A DNA stretch of 39,532 bases from JAOSJT01 sp035914695 (GCA_035914695.1 JAMIQH010000239.1:1-39532), one strand, 5' to 3'. Positions 1-9,220 are shown, numbered from the stretch's first letter. Notes: generated from the sequence alone by a model not told the origin. Numbers and translations: made by a program.

Positions 1-190
1 AATCTATCACACGGATGTGCACACAGAGCGTGTCTTCATGGGCTCCGGGGCATCGGGGAGAGCTGGGACATACATCATTCGGTGCAGGGGCATCGCACGA
101 AGGACAGTTCCGGGTTGAAGAACGCTCGAACTCTCTCGCAATGCTTCAGGAGGCGCGGTGTTTCCTCGGCATTCCGTGCGCGGTCGAGAA

Positions 191-664
191 TCAAATGCGC
201 CGCATATCCGTGGGAGCGCTGTTGGCACCGCTGTACGGGCAGGTGCCCCGAGGCGCGGCCGGGGTGCTCGTGGCGTCGGAGTCGGAGGGCGCCTGCTCGT
301 CGGCCACGGTGGCCTCGATGCCATGGAGCGACAGCACCTTTCCGGCAGTCCAGGGGCAGAAGGCGGAAGCCAGCGCCGTGACCGTAACCGTACCCGCGTC
401 CTTGTCATCGTTCACAGCGGTGACCCCGCGCAGACCGGCGAGCAGTTGCACAGCCAGGTTCCGCTGCTCCGCACTTGCGATGTCGTACGTGCGGGAGATG
501 GAGGCGGCGCGTTGGCAGGAGTCGGACTGTTCCTTGCCTTCCACGGTGACAAGCGCTCGTTCCGTGGAGTTGCCCGCGGTGTGCGAGCGCGGCAGGGCGT
601 ACAGGATGGCGCTGGTGGTGAGGACAGCCAGGACGAGGGCGAGGGGGATATATATTTTGGACAT
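191..664 (-). CDS. small membrane-anchored protein of unknown function, possible ferredoxin-like fold
   Basis: 157 residues. The start is the ATG at 664, preceded by an AGGAG ribosome binding site; the longer frame to 805 lacks one. Residues 1-25 form a hydrophobic signal or anchor segment (MSKIYIPLALVLAVL...). The middle part, around LLAGLRGVTAVNDDKDAGTVTV, resembles the second half of a heavy-metal-associated (HMA) beta-alpha-beta fold, but the CxxC metal motif is absent. Three cysteines (in SDSCQR, AFCPW and TCPYSG) are spread through the chain. The C-terminal 35 residues are low-complexity and rich in Ser, Ala and Pro. I do not recognise a named family; metal or redox binding in the periplasm is only a guess. 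The bases to its left (1-190) show no gene I can support. Confidence 0.5.
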   Translation of the reverse strand: MSKIYIPLALVLAVLTTSAILYALPRSHTAGNSTERALVTVEGKEQSDSCQRAASISRTYDIASAEQRNLAVQLLAGLRGVTAVNDDKDAGTVTVTALASAFCPWTAGKVLSLHGIEATVADEQAPSDSDATSTPAAPRGTCPYSGANSAPTDMRRI

Positions 665-771
665 GGCAACTCCTGATGTCTGTTTACTCCTCCGTAACGC
701 CATTCTGCGCCGGGGAATTCCCGGCATGTGGAGCGGGACGATGTTCGTGGATTCGAGTAGAGATAGTTCAT

Positions 772-837
772 GCGAAGGCGCGAAGACGCGAAGGCCATTC
801 CTCACGCGAAGGCGCGAAGGCGCGAAGTCGCGAAGAA
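772..837 (+). repeat. octamer tandem array (GCGAAGNN)
   Basis: Three octamers (GCGAAGGC, GCGAAGAC, GCGAAGGC) at 772-795, a 10-nt spacer, then four more (GCGAAGGC twice, GCGAAGTC, GCGAAGAA) at 806-837. The unit is GCGAAG plus two variable bases. A related octamer family appears in inverted orientation at 31369-31462. Confidence 0.75.
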
Positions 838-897
838 ATGGTTAGGCGGGGATGAGGTCGAGGCGGGTCGATGGGGATTCTGCTCCGGGAAGGGTTC

Positions 898-932
898 TTA
901 ACGCTTAACGCTTCACGATTAGCGCTTCACTA
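898..932 (+). repeat. heptamer tandem array
   Basis: Five consecutive 7-mers: TTAACGC, TTAACGC, TTCACGA, TTAGCGC, TTCACTA. It lies about 90 bp upstream of the M14 peptidase start. Confidence 0.6.
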
Positions 933-1025
933 CTTTGCATGACTAGGTGCCTTGCGCGAGGATGCGGGAATACTCATTTTTCGCTGGTGCAGATTTTTCC
1001 ACATCCGCCGCGGGCCATTCACTCC

Positions 1026-2870
1026 ATGCATCGACCTTCTGTTACTCCGATTCTCCACGTGTTCTTTTTGCTGCTTGTACTGTTCGCGGGAACGCCAATG
1101 CGGGCACAGCAGGGCTGGCTGACACATTTCGAGCAATCCGGGTTTGTTGCCACGCCGGATTACGCGCGCAGCATGGAATGGCTGCGGCGTCTCGACAGCG
1201 CTTCCACGTGGATTTCCTTGCAGTCCTTCGGCGTATCGCCGCAGGGACGGGCCTTGCCGCTGCTCGTGTTATCGAAGGATGGCGCGTTCACGCCCGAAGC
1301 CGCCCGAGCAAGCGGCAAAGACATCGTGTTGATACAGGCGGGCATTCACGCGGGCGAGATCGATGGCAAGGATGCGGGCATGATGCTCTTGCGCGAAATC
1401 GCCATCACGCGGACGAAGGCCGCCTTGGCGGATCACGCCATCATTCTCTTCATTCCCATCTTCAATGTGGATGGACATGAACGCCGGAGTCCATACAGCC
1501 GCATCAATCAGAACGGGCCCGAGGTCACGGGTTGGCGCGTGACGGCGAACAATCTGAATCTCAACCGCGATTACATGAAGGCCGACGCACCGGAGATGCG
1601 GGCATGGCTGCGCATGTTCCACACCTGGAAACCGGACATGCTCATCGATTGTCACGTCACCGATGGCATTGATTTTCAATACAACCTGTCGTACGCCATG
1701 GAAATGTACGGCAACATGCATCCCGCCGTGGCCGCGTGGCAGCGCGCGGTGCAGTATTGGTTTTTGGACGCGATGGAGAAGCAGGGCGATCCGGTGTTCC
1801 CGTATGTGTTCCCCCGCGAGCAGAGCGATATCGCGAAGGGCGTGATCGACTGGGCATCGTCGCCGCGTCTGAGCACGGGGTACGCCGCCGTGTGCAATCG
1901 CGCGAATCTGCTGATTGAAACGCATATGCTCAAGCCCTACAAGGATCGCGTGATCGCCACCTACCGCATGCTTGAGGCGGTTCTGTCGTATGTGCAGGCC
2001 CATCCGGGGACGCTGCGCGCGGTGGTGCGCGATGCCGAGGAGGACGATATCCGTCGCTTTTCCTCCGGCGACACGACGGCATTTCCGCTGCGCTTCCAGG
2101 CGGGTGAACGCGCGGGGAACATCCGGTTCAAAGGGTATGCCACCGAGCTTCGACGCAGTGTGATTTCGGGAGGCAGCTACACGTGGTGGGATCACAGCAA
2201 ACCGCAGACCGTGGATATTCCGCTTTTCAACGATGTGCGCACAACGGCTGCGGTGCGGCCACCGCGCTACTACCTCATTCCCCAAGAGTGGACGGAGATC
2301 GCGCAAATCCTGCGTTTGCACGATGTGCGTTTGCATCGACTGGCTGGGGAAACGCGGCTGCCCGTGCAGCGTGTGCGCTTCAGCAATCCCGTCTGGCGCA
2401 ATCGGCCGTACGAGGGGCGCTTGCCTCTCACGGTGCAGTCGCAGTTGGTGGACGACACCGTTAGCTGGCCCTCCGGCACCATCGTGGTGGACATGGCGCA
2501 GCGCCAGGGTCGCGTTGCATTGAATTTGCTCGAAGCGGACGCGCCGGATTCCTTTGTGTTCTGGGGATTCTTCAATGCCATTTTCGAGCAAAAGGAATAC
2601 TACGAGGAATACATGATGGAGGCACTGGCGCCGGACATGCTGCGCAACGATGCGGCACTCCGGAGAGAATTCGAGCAGCGTGTGGCAACGGATTCCGCCT
2701 TCGCCGCCTCCCCGCGGGCGCGGCTGGATTTTCTCTATCAGCGTTCACCGTGGTACGATACAACGATCAACCTTTACCCGGTCGCGCGCTGTATGGTGTT
2801 GCCCGCATCGTTGCTGCTGAGCGAGGAGCAACGGAAGCGTGACGAGGAAGGGGCGCCGCGAAGCGAATGA
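1026..2870 (+). CDS. secreted M14-family zinc carboxypeptidase
   Basis: 614 residues from the ATG at 1026, chosen because it begins a clean signal peptide (hydrophobic HVFFLLLVLF, cleavage near MRAQQ). The in-frame ATG at 939 would put 29 unhydrophobic residues in front. M14 hallmarks are all visible: the HxxE zinc pair in GIHAGE (H108, E111), the third zinc ligand H210 in DCHVTDG, the substrate-binding NR pair in LNLNRDY (N180, R181) and the catalytic Glu in LLIETHM (E299). The region after about residue 330 is a long accessory part common in Bacteroidota-type M14 proteins. It is expected to remove C-terminal residues from peptides in the periplasm or outside the cell. It is followed by a second exported peptidase (S9) on the same strand about 115 bp downstream, which suggests a shared role in peptide scavenging. 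Confidence 0.88.
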   Translation: MHRPSVTPILHVFFLLLVLFAGTPMRAQQGWLTHFEQSGFVATPDYARSMEWLRRLDSASTWISLQSFGVSPQGRALPLLVLSKDGAFTPEAARASGKDIVLIQAGIHAGEIDGKDAGMMLLREIAITRTKAALADHAIILFIPIFNVDGHERRSPYSRINQNGPEVTGWRVTANNLNLNRDYMKADAPEMRAWLRMFHTWKPDMLIDCHVTDGIDFQYNLSYAMEMYGNMHPAVAAWQRAVQYWFLDAMEKQGDPVFPYVFPREQSDIAKGVIDWASSPRLSTGYAAVCNRANLLIETHMLKPYKDRVIATYRMLEAVLSYVQAHPGTLRAVVRDAEEDDIRRFSSGDTTAFPLRFQAGERAGNIRFKGYATELRRSVISGGSYTWWDHSKPQTVDIPLFNDVRTTAAVRPPRYYLIPQEWTEIAQILRLHDVRLHRLAGETRLPVQRVRFSNPVWRNRPYEGRLPLTVQSQLVDDTVSWPSGTIVVDMAQRQGRVALNLLEADAPDSFVFWGFFNAIFEQKEYYEEYMMEALAPDMLRNDAALRREFEQRVATDSAFAASPRARLDFLYQRSPWYDTTINLYPVARCMVLPASLLLSEEQRKRDEEGAPRSE

Positions 2871-2984
2871 GGGTGGAGCCGCGTGCAGCGCATTCCGGCC
2901 AGCATAGCGGTGTCGGCACCTTTCCTTCGAAGCAACGGACGTCGACAGAATGTTGAACTTGTTTCACAGCATGCAGTGATCATC

Positions 2985-4970
2985 ATGCGATATCTGTTTT
3001 TCATACTTGTATTTCCTGTATTCGTCGCTGCGCTCCCCGCGCAGCAGAAGGCACTCACCGCGGCCGATATCGCATTATGGAGACAGCCCTCCGCTCCCGC
3101 GCTCGCGCCGGACGGCGGGCGCGTGGCCTTCGTGATACGCGCCGCCGATACCAGCAGCAACGCGTGGCAATCCCATATCTGGCTTGCCGCCCCTGCTGTC
3201 CCCATGCGGCAAGTGACCTTCGGCAAGGAGTCCTGCACCGCGCCAGCCTGGTCGCCCGATGGAAGCATGCTGAGTTTCCTCTCCACGCGCAAAGCGCTGG
3301 GGCGGGACGGCGACCTGTCCACGGGCAACCGGTCGCTGTTCGCATTGCCGCTGGACGGCGGTGGCGATGCGCAACTGCTGGCGTCCTTCGACAGTGATAT
3401 CGAGGAATATGTGTGGTCGCCCGACGGACAGTATATCGCCATACTGACGGGTGGCGTCTTGCCACCGGTGGCGGAAGCGGAGGCCGCGCGACGGGAAGCC
3501 CGCAAACTCGACATCACAGTATCCAGCGACAGCAAGCCCGGTCTCGCATTGTGGATCATGGAGAGCGCGAGGCGCAAACCGCGAAAGGTGGCCGATCTCG
3601 ATGCCGGCGTGTCGGCGTTGCGCTGGTTGCCCGACAGTAAATCCCTTGTCTATCAGACGAATTATACCGGGGAGTACAACGACGAGCAGAAGTACGACAT
3701 CTGGCAGGTGGAGATCAACGGTCGCACGCGACAGGTGACCGCCACGGCGGGTCCAGAAACGCAACCCAGTGTCAGTCCCGACGGCAAGTTGCTCGCCTTC
3801 ATCACGCAGACGGTGCCCGACATTGAATTCGCCAAAACGGAGATTACACTCCTTGATTTTTCCAGCGGCGCCACGCGACGCCTCACCGGCGAGGCCGTGC
3901 ATGCCGTGGAGAGCTTTGCCTGGCTTTCGAATGGCAGCATACTCGCGCTGTTCAATGAAGGGACCAGCGCTGTGCTGCGCGAGGTGGATGTGAAAACCGG
4001 CACACTGCGCGCGGTCACGGATCCCGGCATGGTGGTGTCGTCGCCGCAGGTCAATGCACGTGGTGATATCGCGTTTCTTGCGGACGGACCGCAGTCCCTG
4101 CTCGAGGTGTATGTGACGCACAAGGGTGGACCCACGGCGGTGACGCGGTTCAACGATCAGATACGCAACCTGCGGATCGGCAAGCAGGAAGTCATTCGCG
4201 TCCGCAGCAGCGACGGGTTGTTTGAAATCGAGGCCGTGCTGGTCACGCCCGCCGACAGGAAAGCGGGCGAGCGTGTGCCGTTGGTTCTGGCCTATCACGG
4301 CGGACCGTTCGGCGATTTCGATCATCGCTTGCAGCAGTATTATCCGGCGCAAATTCTCGCGGCGCAGGGCATAGCCACGGTCATGCCCAACGTCCGGGGG
4401 AGTTCCGGATACAGCGATGTGTTCGGGCAGGCCAACCGCTATGATCTCGGTGGTGGCGATTACCGCGATGCCATGGACGTGGTGGATTGGTTGATCGCCA
4501 AGGGCGTGGCCGACAGTTCGCGCATGGCGGTGATGGGAGGCAGTTACGGCGGGTATCTGACGAACTGGACCATCTCGCAGACGCAGCGCTTCAAGGCGGC
4601 GGTGTCCATGTTCGGCATTTTCAGTTGGCTCACCGATTGGAGCAATTCATGGCAGCCGGATTTCGAGGTGATGTTTCTCGGACATCATTACTGGGAAAAG
4701 CCGCTCGACATGAACAGTCTCTGGATCAGCCGTGCGCCGCAGACACACGTACGAAACATCACGACACCCACGCTGATTTTGCAGGGTGACAAAGATCAGT
4801 ACACGAACATTTCCAATTCGCGGGAAATGTATCAGGCGCTGAAGACCCTGGGGCGCAAGGTGGAATTCGTCACCTACCACGGTGCGGGGCATGGTTTGCG
4901 GACGTTTCCCAATCAATGGATCGACGCGATGGAGCGCACGGTGGACTGGGTGGTTTCGCATGTGAAATGA
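2985..4970 (+). CDS. exported S9-family serine peptidase (prolyl oligopeptidase / acylaminoacyl-peptidase type)
   Basis: 661 residues from the ATG at 2985, which opens a signal peptide (MRYLFFILVFPVFVAALPAQQ). Earlier in-frame starts add 34 residues without a signal. The N-terminal half contains repeated WSPDG/VSPDG strands typical of a WD40-like (TolB/PD40) beta-propeller. The C-terminal alpha/beta hydrolase domain has the nucleophile in GGSYGG (S520), the acid in GDKDQ (D604) and the histidine in GAGHG (H636). The order Ser-Asp-His and HGGP upstream (oxyanion region, AYHGGPFG) fit family S9. It should cleave short peptides in the periplasm. A hairpin follows the stop codon and separates it from the convergent uvrB. 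Confidence 0.9.
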   Translation: MRYLFFILVFPVFVAALPAQQKALTAADIALWRQPSAPALAPDGGRVAFVIRAADTSSNAWQSHIWLAAPAVPMRQVTFGKESCTAPAWSPDGSMLSFLSTRKALGRDGDLSTGNRSLFALPLDGGGDAQLLASFDSDIEEYVWSPDGQYIAILTGGVLPPVAEAEAARREARKLDITVSSDSKPGLALWIMESARRKPRKVADLDAGVSALRWLPDSKSLVYQTNYTGEYNDEQKYDIWQVEINGRTRQVTATAGPETQPSVSPDGKLLAFITQTVPDIEFAKTEITLLDFSSGATRRLTGEAVHAVESFAWLSNGSILALFNEGTSAVLREVDVKTGTLRAVTDPGMVVSSPQVNARGDIAFLADGPQSLLEVYVTHKGGPTAVTRFNDQIRNLRIGKQEVIRVRSSDGLFEIEAVLVTPADRKAGERVPLVLAYHGGPFGDFDHRLQQYYPAQILAAQGIATVMPNVRGSSGYSDVFGQANRYDLGGGDYRDAMDVVDWLIAKGVADSSRMAVMGGSYGGYLTNWTISQTQRFKAAVSMFGIFSWLTDWSNSWQPDFEVMFLGHHYWEKPLDMNSLWISRAPQTHVRNITTPTLILQGDKDQYTNISNSREMYQALKTLGRKVEFVTYHGAGHGLRTFPNQWIDAMERTVDWVVSHVK

Positions 4971-4986
4971 AGCGGAACGGAACACA

Positions 4987-5016
4987 ACAACGGGCGGCCA
5001 TCGAGCCGCCCGTTGT
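4987..5016. terminator. 12-bp perfect hairpin between convergent genes
   Basis: Arms 4987-4998 and 5005-5016 are perfectly complementary (ACAACGGGCGGC and its complement) with a 6-nt loop. No T-tract follows on either strand, so it is terminator-like rather than a classical intrinsic terminator. It lies between the S9 peptidase (+) and uvrB (-). Confidence 0.55.
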
Positions 5017-5039
5017 GGTAGAATCGGAATATTCTCCGG

Positions 5040-7058
5040 TCACAATTCCTTTTCGAGACGCAGGATTTCATCGCGCAGTTGTGCGGCGCGCTCGTATTCG
5101 AGATCCTTCGCCGCTTCCATCATTTCTCCGCGGAGTTGGTCGATCAATTCCACGCGCTGTTCCTTTGTCATGAATTTGAGAATGGGTTCGGCGACCAGAC
5201 GAATCTGCTTCGTTTCTCCACGGCGTTCGTCACGCTTCGCTTTCACATCGGCGATGGTGGTGGCGTGGAGGATTTCCTCCATCGACTTCCGGATGGTGGC
5301 GGGATTGATGCCGTGCTCCACATTGTAGGCGTGTTGCACGTCCCTGCGGCGGCGTGTTTCGTCGATCACGCGTTGCATGGAATCCGTGATACGATCGGCA
5401 TAGAGAATCACCAGGCCGTCGGCATTGCGCGCTGTGCGGCCCGCGATTTGCATGATGGCGCTTTCGCTGCGGAGAAAGCCCTCCTTGTCCGCATCGAGAA
5501 TGGCCACGAGCGACACCTCGGGCAGGTCGAGACCTTCGCGCAAGAGATTGACGCCGACCAGTACGTCGAAATTGCCGAGTCGGAGATCGCGGAGGATTTC
5601 CACACGTTCCAACGAGTCGATATCCGAATGCATGTAGCGCACACGGATGCCGATATTCTCCAGATATTCGGTGAGGTCCTCGGACATGCGCTTGGTGAGT
5701 GTGGTCACGAGCACGCGTTCGCTTCGCTCCGTGCGGATGCGGATTTCGGCGATGAGATCGTCGATTTGCTGTTTGACCGGGCGAACCTCCATCGGAGGAT
5801 CCAGGAGTCCGGTGGGACGGATGATTTGCTCCACCACCACGCCCGTGCTGCGAGTCAGTTCGTAGGGGCCCGGAGTGGCGCTCACGAAAATGCACTGGGA
5901 GAGAAGCTGTTCGAATTCCTCGAAGCGCTGCGGGCGGTTGTCCATTGCCGAGGGCAGGCGGAAGCCATGCTCGACGAGGGTTTCCTTGCGGACGCGGTCG
6001 CCGTTGTACATGGCGCGGATTTGCGGAATGGTCTGGTGGGATTCGTCGATGACGAGAAGGAAATCCTCCGGGAAATAATCCAGCAGGCACTCGGGCCGTT
6101 CGCCCGCCTTGCGTCCGGCGAGGTGGCGGGAATAGTTCTCCACGCCCGAGCAATAGCCGATTTCTTTCATCATTTCGATGTCATAGCGCGTGCGTTGTTC
6201 GAGGCGCTGCGCTTCCAGCAGCTTTCCGCATTCGCGGAAATGACGGAGGCGTTCCTCCAATTCCTCCTCGATGGTGACTATGGCCCGCTTGAGCTGCTCC
6301 TCGGTGGTGAGGAAGTGTTTGGCGGGATAGACCACGCCGGAGGAGACTTTTTCCAGCACTTTGCCGGTCATGCGGTCGACGAGCGCGAGGGATTCGATTT
6401 CATCGCCAAAGAATTCAACGCGCAGCACCTCTTCGGTCTCGAAGGCCTGGATGATTTCTATCACATCTCCACGAACGCGGAAGGTGCCACGGCTGAAATC
6501 CACATCATTGCGCACGTAGTGAATATCGGTGAGCTTGCGGAGGAAGGCATTGCGCTCGATCACGTCGCCAGCATTCACAAAGAGCAACTGGTCGGCGTAG
6601 GCCTCCTTCGATCCGATACCGTAGATGCAGGACACCGAGGCGATGATGATCACGTCGCGGCGGCCGCCCACCAGCGCGGTGGTGGCTTTCAGACGGAGGC
6701 GGTCGATTTCATCATTCACCGACATGTCCTTTTCGATATAGGTGTCGGTGGTCGGAATATATGCTTCGGGCTGGTAGTAGTCGTAGTAGGAAATGAAAAA
6801 CTCCACCGCGTTGTGCGGAAAAAACGATTTGAACTCCGCGTAGAGTTGGGCGGCGAGCGTCTTGTTATGCGAAATGATCAGCGTGGGTTTGTTCACCTCG
6901 CGGATCACATTCGAAATGGTGAAGGTTTTGCCGCTGCCGGTCACACCGAGCAGGGTTTGAAAGGCGTCGCCGCGACGCACGCCTTCCACCAATTGGCGAA
7001 TGGCTTCCGGCTGGTCGCCGGTGGGAGAATATTCCGAAACGAGCTTGAACTGTTCCAT
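5040..7058 (-). CDS. uvrB: excinuclease ABC subunit B
   Basis: 672 residues, the usual UvrB length. UvrB is the damage-verifying helicase-like subunit of nucleotide excision repair; it is loaded by UvrA and recruits UvrC. Visible motifs are Walker A GVTGSGKT (38-45), the beta-hairpin region beginning YYDYYQPEAY that clamps DNA, the DESHQ helicase motif II, helicase motifs in the second RecA-like domain (GVNLLREGLD, QIAGRTARN), and the C-terminal UVR domain (LEYERAAQLRDEI) that contacts UvrC. It appears monocistronic: the gene upstream on this strand ends with an intrinsic terminator. I saw no LexA-type box in 7059-7240. Confidence 0.98.
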   Translation of the reverse strand: MEQFKLVSEYSPTGDQPEAIRQLVEGVRRGDAFQTLLGVTGSGKTFTISNVIREVNKPTLIISHNKTLAAQLYAEFKSFFPHNAVEFFISYYDYYQPEAYIPTTDTYIEKDMSVNDEIDRLRLKATTALVGGRRDVIIIASVSCIYGIGSKEAYADQLLFVNAGDVIERNAFLRKLTDIHYVRNDVDFSRGTFRVRGDVIEIIQAFETEEVLRVEFFGDEIESLALVDRMTGKVLEKVSSGVVYPAKHFLTTEEQLKRAIVTIEEELEERLRHFRECGKLLEAQRLEQRTRYDIEMMKEIGYCSGVENYSRHLAGRKAGERPECLLDYFPEDFLLVIDESHQTIPQIRAMYNGDRVRKETLVEHGFRLPSAMDNRPQRFEEFEQLLSQCIFVSATPGPYELTRSTGVVVEQIIRPTGLLDPPMEVRPVKQQIDDLIAEIRIRTERSERVLVTTLTKRMSEDLTEYLENIGIRVRYMHSDIDSLERVEILRDLRLGNFDVLVGVNLLREGLDLPEVSLVAILDADKEGFLRSESAIMQIAGRTARNADGLVILYADRITDSMQRVIDETRRRRDVQHAYNVEHGINPATIRKSMEEILHATTIADVKAKRDERRGETKQIRLVAEPILKFMTKEQRVELIDQLRGEMMEAAKDLEYERAAQLRDEILRLEKEL

Positions 7059-7240
7059 TGGTCCGTTGCATTGAAGTGGAATTACTAATCTGCGAAATCC
7101 CCCGAAAGGAACAAGGGGAAGAAATGCGAACCCCGGGTAGCAACGCCATCGGCGCGGCGCTTTCGGGTGGTGGACGCGGTGGATTCCACCCGGATGCGGA
7201 ATTTCAATCCGTTGTGTTTATGCCGAGAGCGGGAGCGAAA

Positions 7241-7275
7241 TGAAAAAACTCCGGGCAGTGCCCGGAGTTTTCGCG
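7241..7275 (-). terminator. intrinsic terminator of the BI-1 family gene
   Basis: Arms 7245-7256 and 7260-7271 pair perfectly (12 bp) around a 3-nt loop. Read on the - strand, the stem is followed by a run of T. It sits just after the stop codon of the gene at 7295-8032. Confidence 0.85.
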
Positions 7276-7294
7276 GAAAAAGCCGTGGTGGGAG

Positions 7295-8032
7295 TTATTC
7301 CCTGGTCTTCGCCAGGAGACGCAGAATCTCGATGTACAGCCACACCAGTGTGACCATGAGCGCGAAGGCGCCGTACCACTCCATGAAACGCGGCATGCCA
7401 GCGGAAGAAAGCTGCTCGATCATGTCGAAATCCAACACCAGATTCAGCGCGGCGATCACAATCACGAACAGGCTGAAAAGAATTCCGAACGTCCCGCCTT
7501 CGAAAAGAAAGGGAATGCTGATGCCGAAAAAGCCCAGTCCCATCGCAATGAGGTAGAAGAGCGCTATGCCCATCGTGGCGCTGATGACGCCGATGCGGAA
7601 GCGCTCCGTCACCTTGATCAATCCCGAACGGTAGGTGACGAGCATGCCGATCATGATACCGAAGGTGAGCACGATGGCGGGTATCACAATGCCGGGATAC
7701 ATCGCTTCGAACATGGCGGAGAGTCCACCCAGGAACAAGCCCTGGAGAAACGCGTAGGCGGGCGCCGTGAAGCGCGCCCACTCCATTTTGAAGGCGGTGA
7801 CAATGGCCAGAACGAAACCGCCGATCAGGCCGATGATCATTTTTCCCGAAAAGGCGGGCGCGCCGGACCAGGACATGTCCGCCCAGGTCCACGAGGCACC
7901 GAGCAACAGCAGCAGGAAGAGCAGCGCGGTTTTGTTCAATGCGCCGTTGAAGGTCATCGGCTCGCTACCGATGCCGAGCTGCTGTATCGCCTCCAAACGG
8001 CCTTTGCCGAGCATGGGATTACCGGAATTCAT
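7295..8032 (-). CDS. Bax inhibitor-1 / YccA family membrane protein
   Basis: 245 residues with about seven hydrophobic segments separated by short loops. The C-terminal part (LVLDFDMIEQL... LVWLYIEILRLLAKTRE) carries the acidic and charged residues typical of the BI-1/YccA (Bax1-I, TMBIM-like) family, whose members act as inner-membrane ion (Ca2+) leak channels or modulators of FtsH-type proteolysis. The long cytoplasmic N-terminus (about 30 residues) and the absence of a signal peptide also fit. The start ATG at 8032 is preceded by GGAG. It is a single gene bounded by an intrinsic terminator. The exact role in this organism is unknown. Confidence 0.85.
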   Translation of the reverse strand: MNSGNPMLGKGRLEAIQQLGIGSEPMTFNGALNKTALLFLLLLLGASWTWADMSWSGAPAFSGKMIIGLIGGFVLAIVTAFKMEWARFTAPAYAFLQGLFLGGLSAMFEAMYPGIVIPAIVLTFGIMIGMLVTYRSGLIKVTERFRIGVISATMGIALFYLIAMGLGFFGISIPFLFEGGTFGILFSLFVIVIAALNLVLDFDMIEQLSSAGMPRFMEWYGAFALMVTLVWLYIEILRLLAKTRE

Positions 8033-8097
8033 TGTTCATTCTCCTGTCTCAATGACACATACCGACTGCACAACGCGGGACAGGGGACGGAAAGTTC

Positions 8098-8922
8098 TCA
8101 CTTTCCGCCCTGAACAGGAGGATGACCTTCGGGCAGGGTGCCACCCTGCTGCGTGGATCCGCCCTGCTGCGTGGATCCGCCCTGAACCGGCGGATGTCCC
8201 TCGGGCAGTTGCTGCGAACCGGATTGGTCGCCCATGCCATCGACGGGCGGATGTCCCTCGGGGAAGCTCGATATCACGCGCGGCGGTTCGATCTTGGCGT
8301 TTTTCGGCGGAAGGAAATCCTCCATGATTGGGGAATAATCCTCGTCCACCTTCACGGCGGTCATGATGATATCGGCCTCACCCATTTTGATGCGGGTGCG
8401 CAAGGTGAGACTGTTCCAGAGGGATACCGAGATGCCGGAGTTGGGGATTTCATACACCGTGCATTCACGGTCGAGAATGGTTTCCGTGCCTTTTTTCACC
8501 GCACCGCTCTTGATGAGGTAGGATTGCTGGAAATCCTCCAGATCCGCTTCCGAATATCCCTTCGTCATCTGCACGAGATTCCCCGGCTCGAAGCGTTGAC
8601 GCGTACCGGTCATTTCTGCCAATTCGACATGGTATTGCACGGTGTCGTTGATGATGTCGAGCACATGCACGTTGCGCGTGTCTCCGCCCTTGGTGTAGCT
8701 CAGCTTATCCTCCATGCGCTGATACATGCCGTAATTGCCGATGATGTGTACCTTGCTGCCCGTGGCGGCGCCGCTGTACTCGTACTCGATGCGGATATTG
8801 GCGGTTTTGTACAATTTGACCGCCGGCGGCGTGGTGCTCAGGGACTGCGAACCCTCGTCCGAGCCGCAGCCGAAGAACAGCAGGGTGAGGACGGAGACGA
8901 CAACGATATGACGTGTGCGCAT
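8098..8922 (-). CDS. lipoprotein with C-terminal PEGHPPV repeats, LolA/DUF4412-like body
   Basis: 274 residues from the ATG at 8922, which has an AGGAAG site and opens a lipoprotein signal ending in the lipobox LFFGC (Cys19). The central 180 residues look like an all-beta concave sheet of the LolA/DUF4412 kind (alternating strands such as NIRIEYEYSG, YHVELAEMTG, ECTVYEIPNSG); this is by pattern only. The last 55 residues contain four copies of a PEGHPPV-like motif, three of them perfect, separated by Gly/Gln/Ser linkers, with a doubled GGSTQQ unit. The regularly spaced His-Pro could bind metal or haem, but nothing proves it. Function unknown. Confidence 0.7.
   Translation of the reverse strand: MRTRHIVVVSVLTLLFFGCGSDEGSQSLSTTPPAVKLYKTANIRIEYEYSGAATGSKVHIIGNYGMYQRMEDKLSYTKGGDTRNVHVLDIINDTVQYHVELAEMTGTRQRFEPGNLVQMTKGYSEADLEDFQQSYLIKSGAVKKGTETILDRECTVYEIPNSGISVSLWNSLTLRTRIKMGEADIIMTAVKVDEDYSPIMEDFLPPKNAKIEPPRVISSFPEGHPPVDGMGDQSGSQQLPEGHPPVQGGSTQQGGSTQQGGTLPEGHPPVQGGK
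8144..8179 (-). repeat. 18-bp tandem duplication inside the lipoprotein gene
   Basis: Two perfect copies of an 18-bp unit (8144-8161 and 8162-8179) encode the doubled GGSTQQ linker. Longer, imperfect copies of the PEGHPPV-coding unit lie at about 8118-8137, 8188-8207 and 8245-8264. Confidence 0.85.
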
Positions 8923-9013
8923 GGATGCTTCCTGTACTGTTGCGAATGTCCGCCACGGATAGCCCTCCGTCACGAAGGCGGAAGGAAGGACCCGCATCGG
9001 AACAACGATTGTG

Positions 9014-9088
9014 TGGGCAGTGAGGGATTCGAACCCCCGACCTTCTGGGTGTAAACCAGACGCTCTGAACCGGCTGAGCTAACTGCCC
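9014..9088 (-). tRNA. tRNA-Val (anticodon TAC)
   Basis: The complement folds as a cloverleaf: acceptor GGGCAGT pairing with ACTGCCC, D-arm, anticodon stem TCTGG/CCAGA with loop TTTACAC (anticodon TAC), and T-arm with GGTTCGAATCC. CCA is not encoded. Confidence 0.95.
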
Positions 9089-9220
9089 GTAGCATCTCAA
9101 TATAACTGTTCCGGGAGAATAGACAATTCGTCGGCGACGCATTGCTTGTCAGGCATCGGCGATGTTAATTACATCTTCGCACAGCGTGAATAACAGAGGC
9201 AACCACGGACAGGTGAAGTG

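Larger units (their letters stand above)
665..1025. other. intergenic region with two short-period tandem repeats
   Basis: No coding potential is visible on either strand. The stretch holds an octamer array (772-837) and a heptamer array (898-932), listed separately. No good -35/-10 pair is apparent for the divergent genes on either side. Confidence 0.5.

Noticed and set aside
1..190. Cysteine-rich open frame running off the left edge on the - strand
   Set aside because: It begins after an in-frame stop with no start codon or ribosome site, and its sequence matches nothing I recognise.
772..837. Possible CRISPR-like array
   Set aside because: The units are 8 bp with no unique spacers of constant length and no cas genes nearby.
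5079..7088. 669-codon open frame on + opposite uvrB
   Set aside because: It is a mirror of uvrB codon use; uvrB is certain on the other strand.
8122..9054. 310-codon open frame on + ending in SEGFEPPTFWV
   Set aside because: That ending is the typical translation of the complement of a tRNA gene, and the rest is antisense to the lipoprotein.
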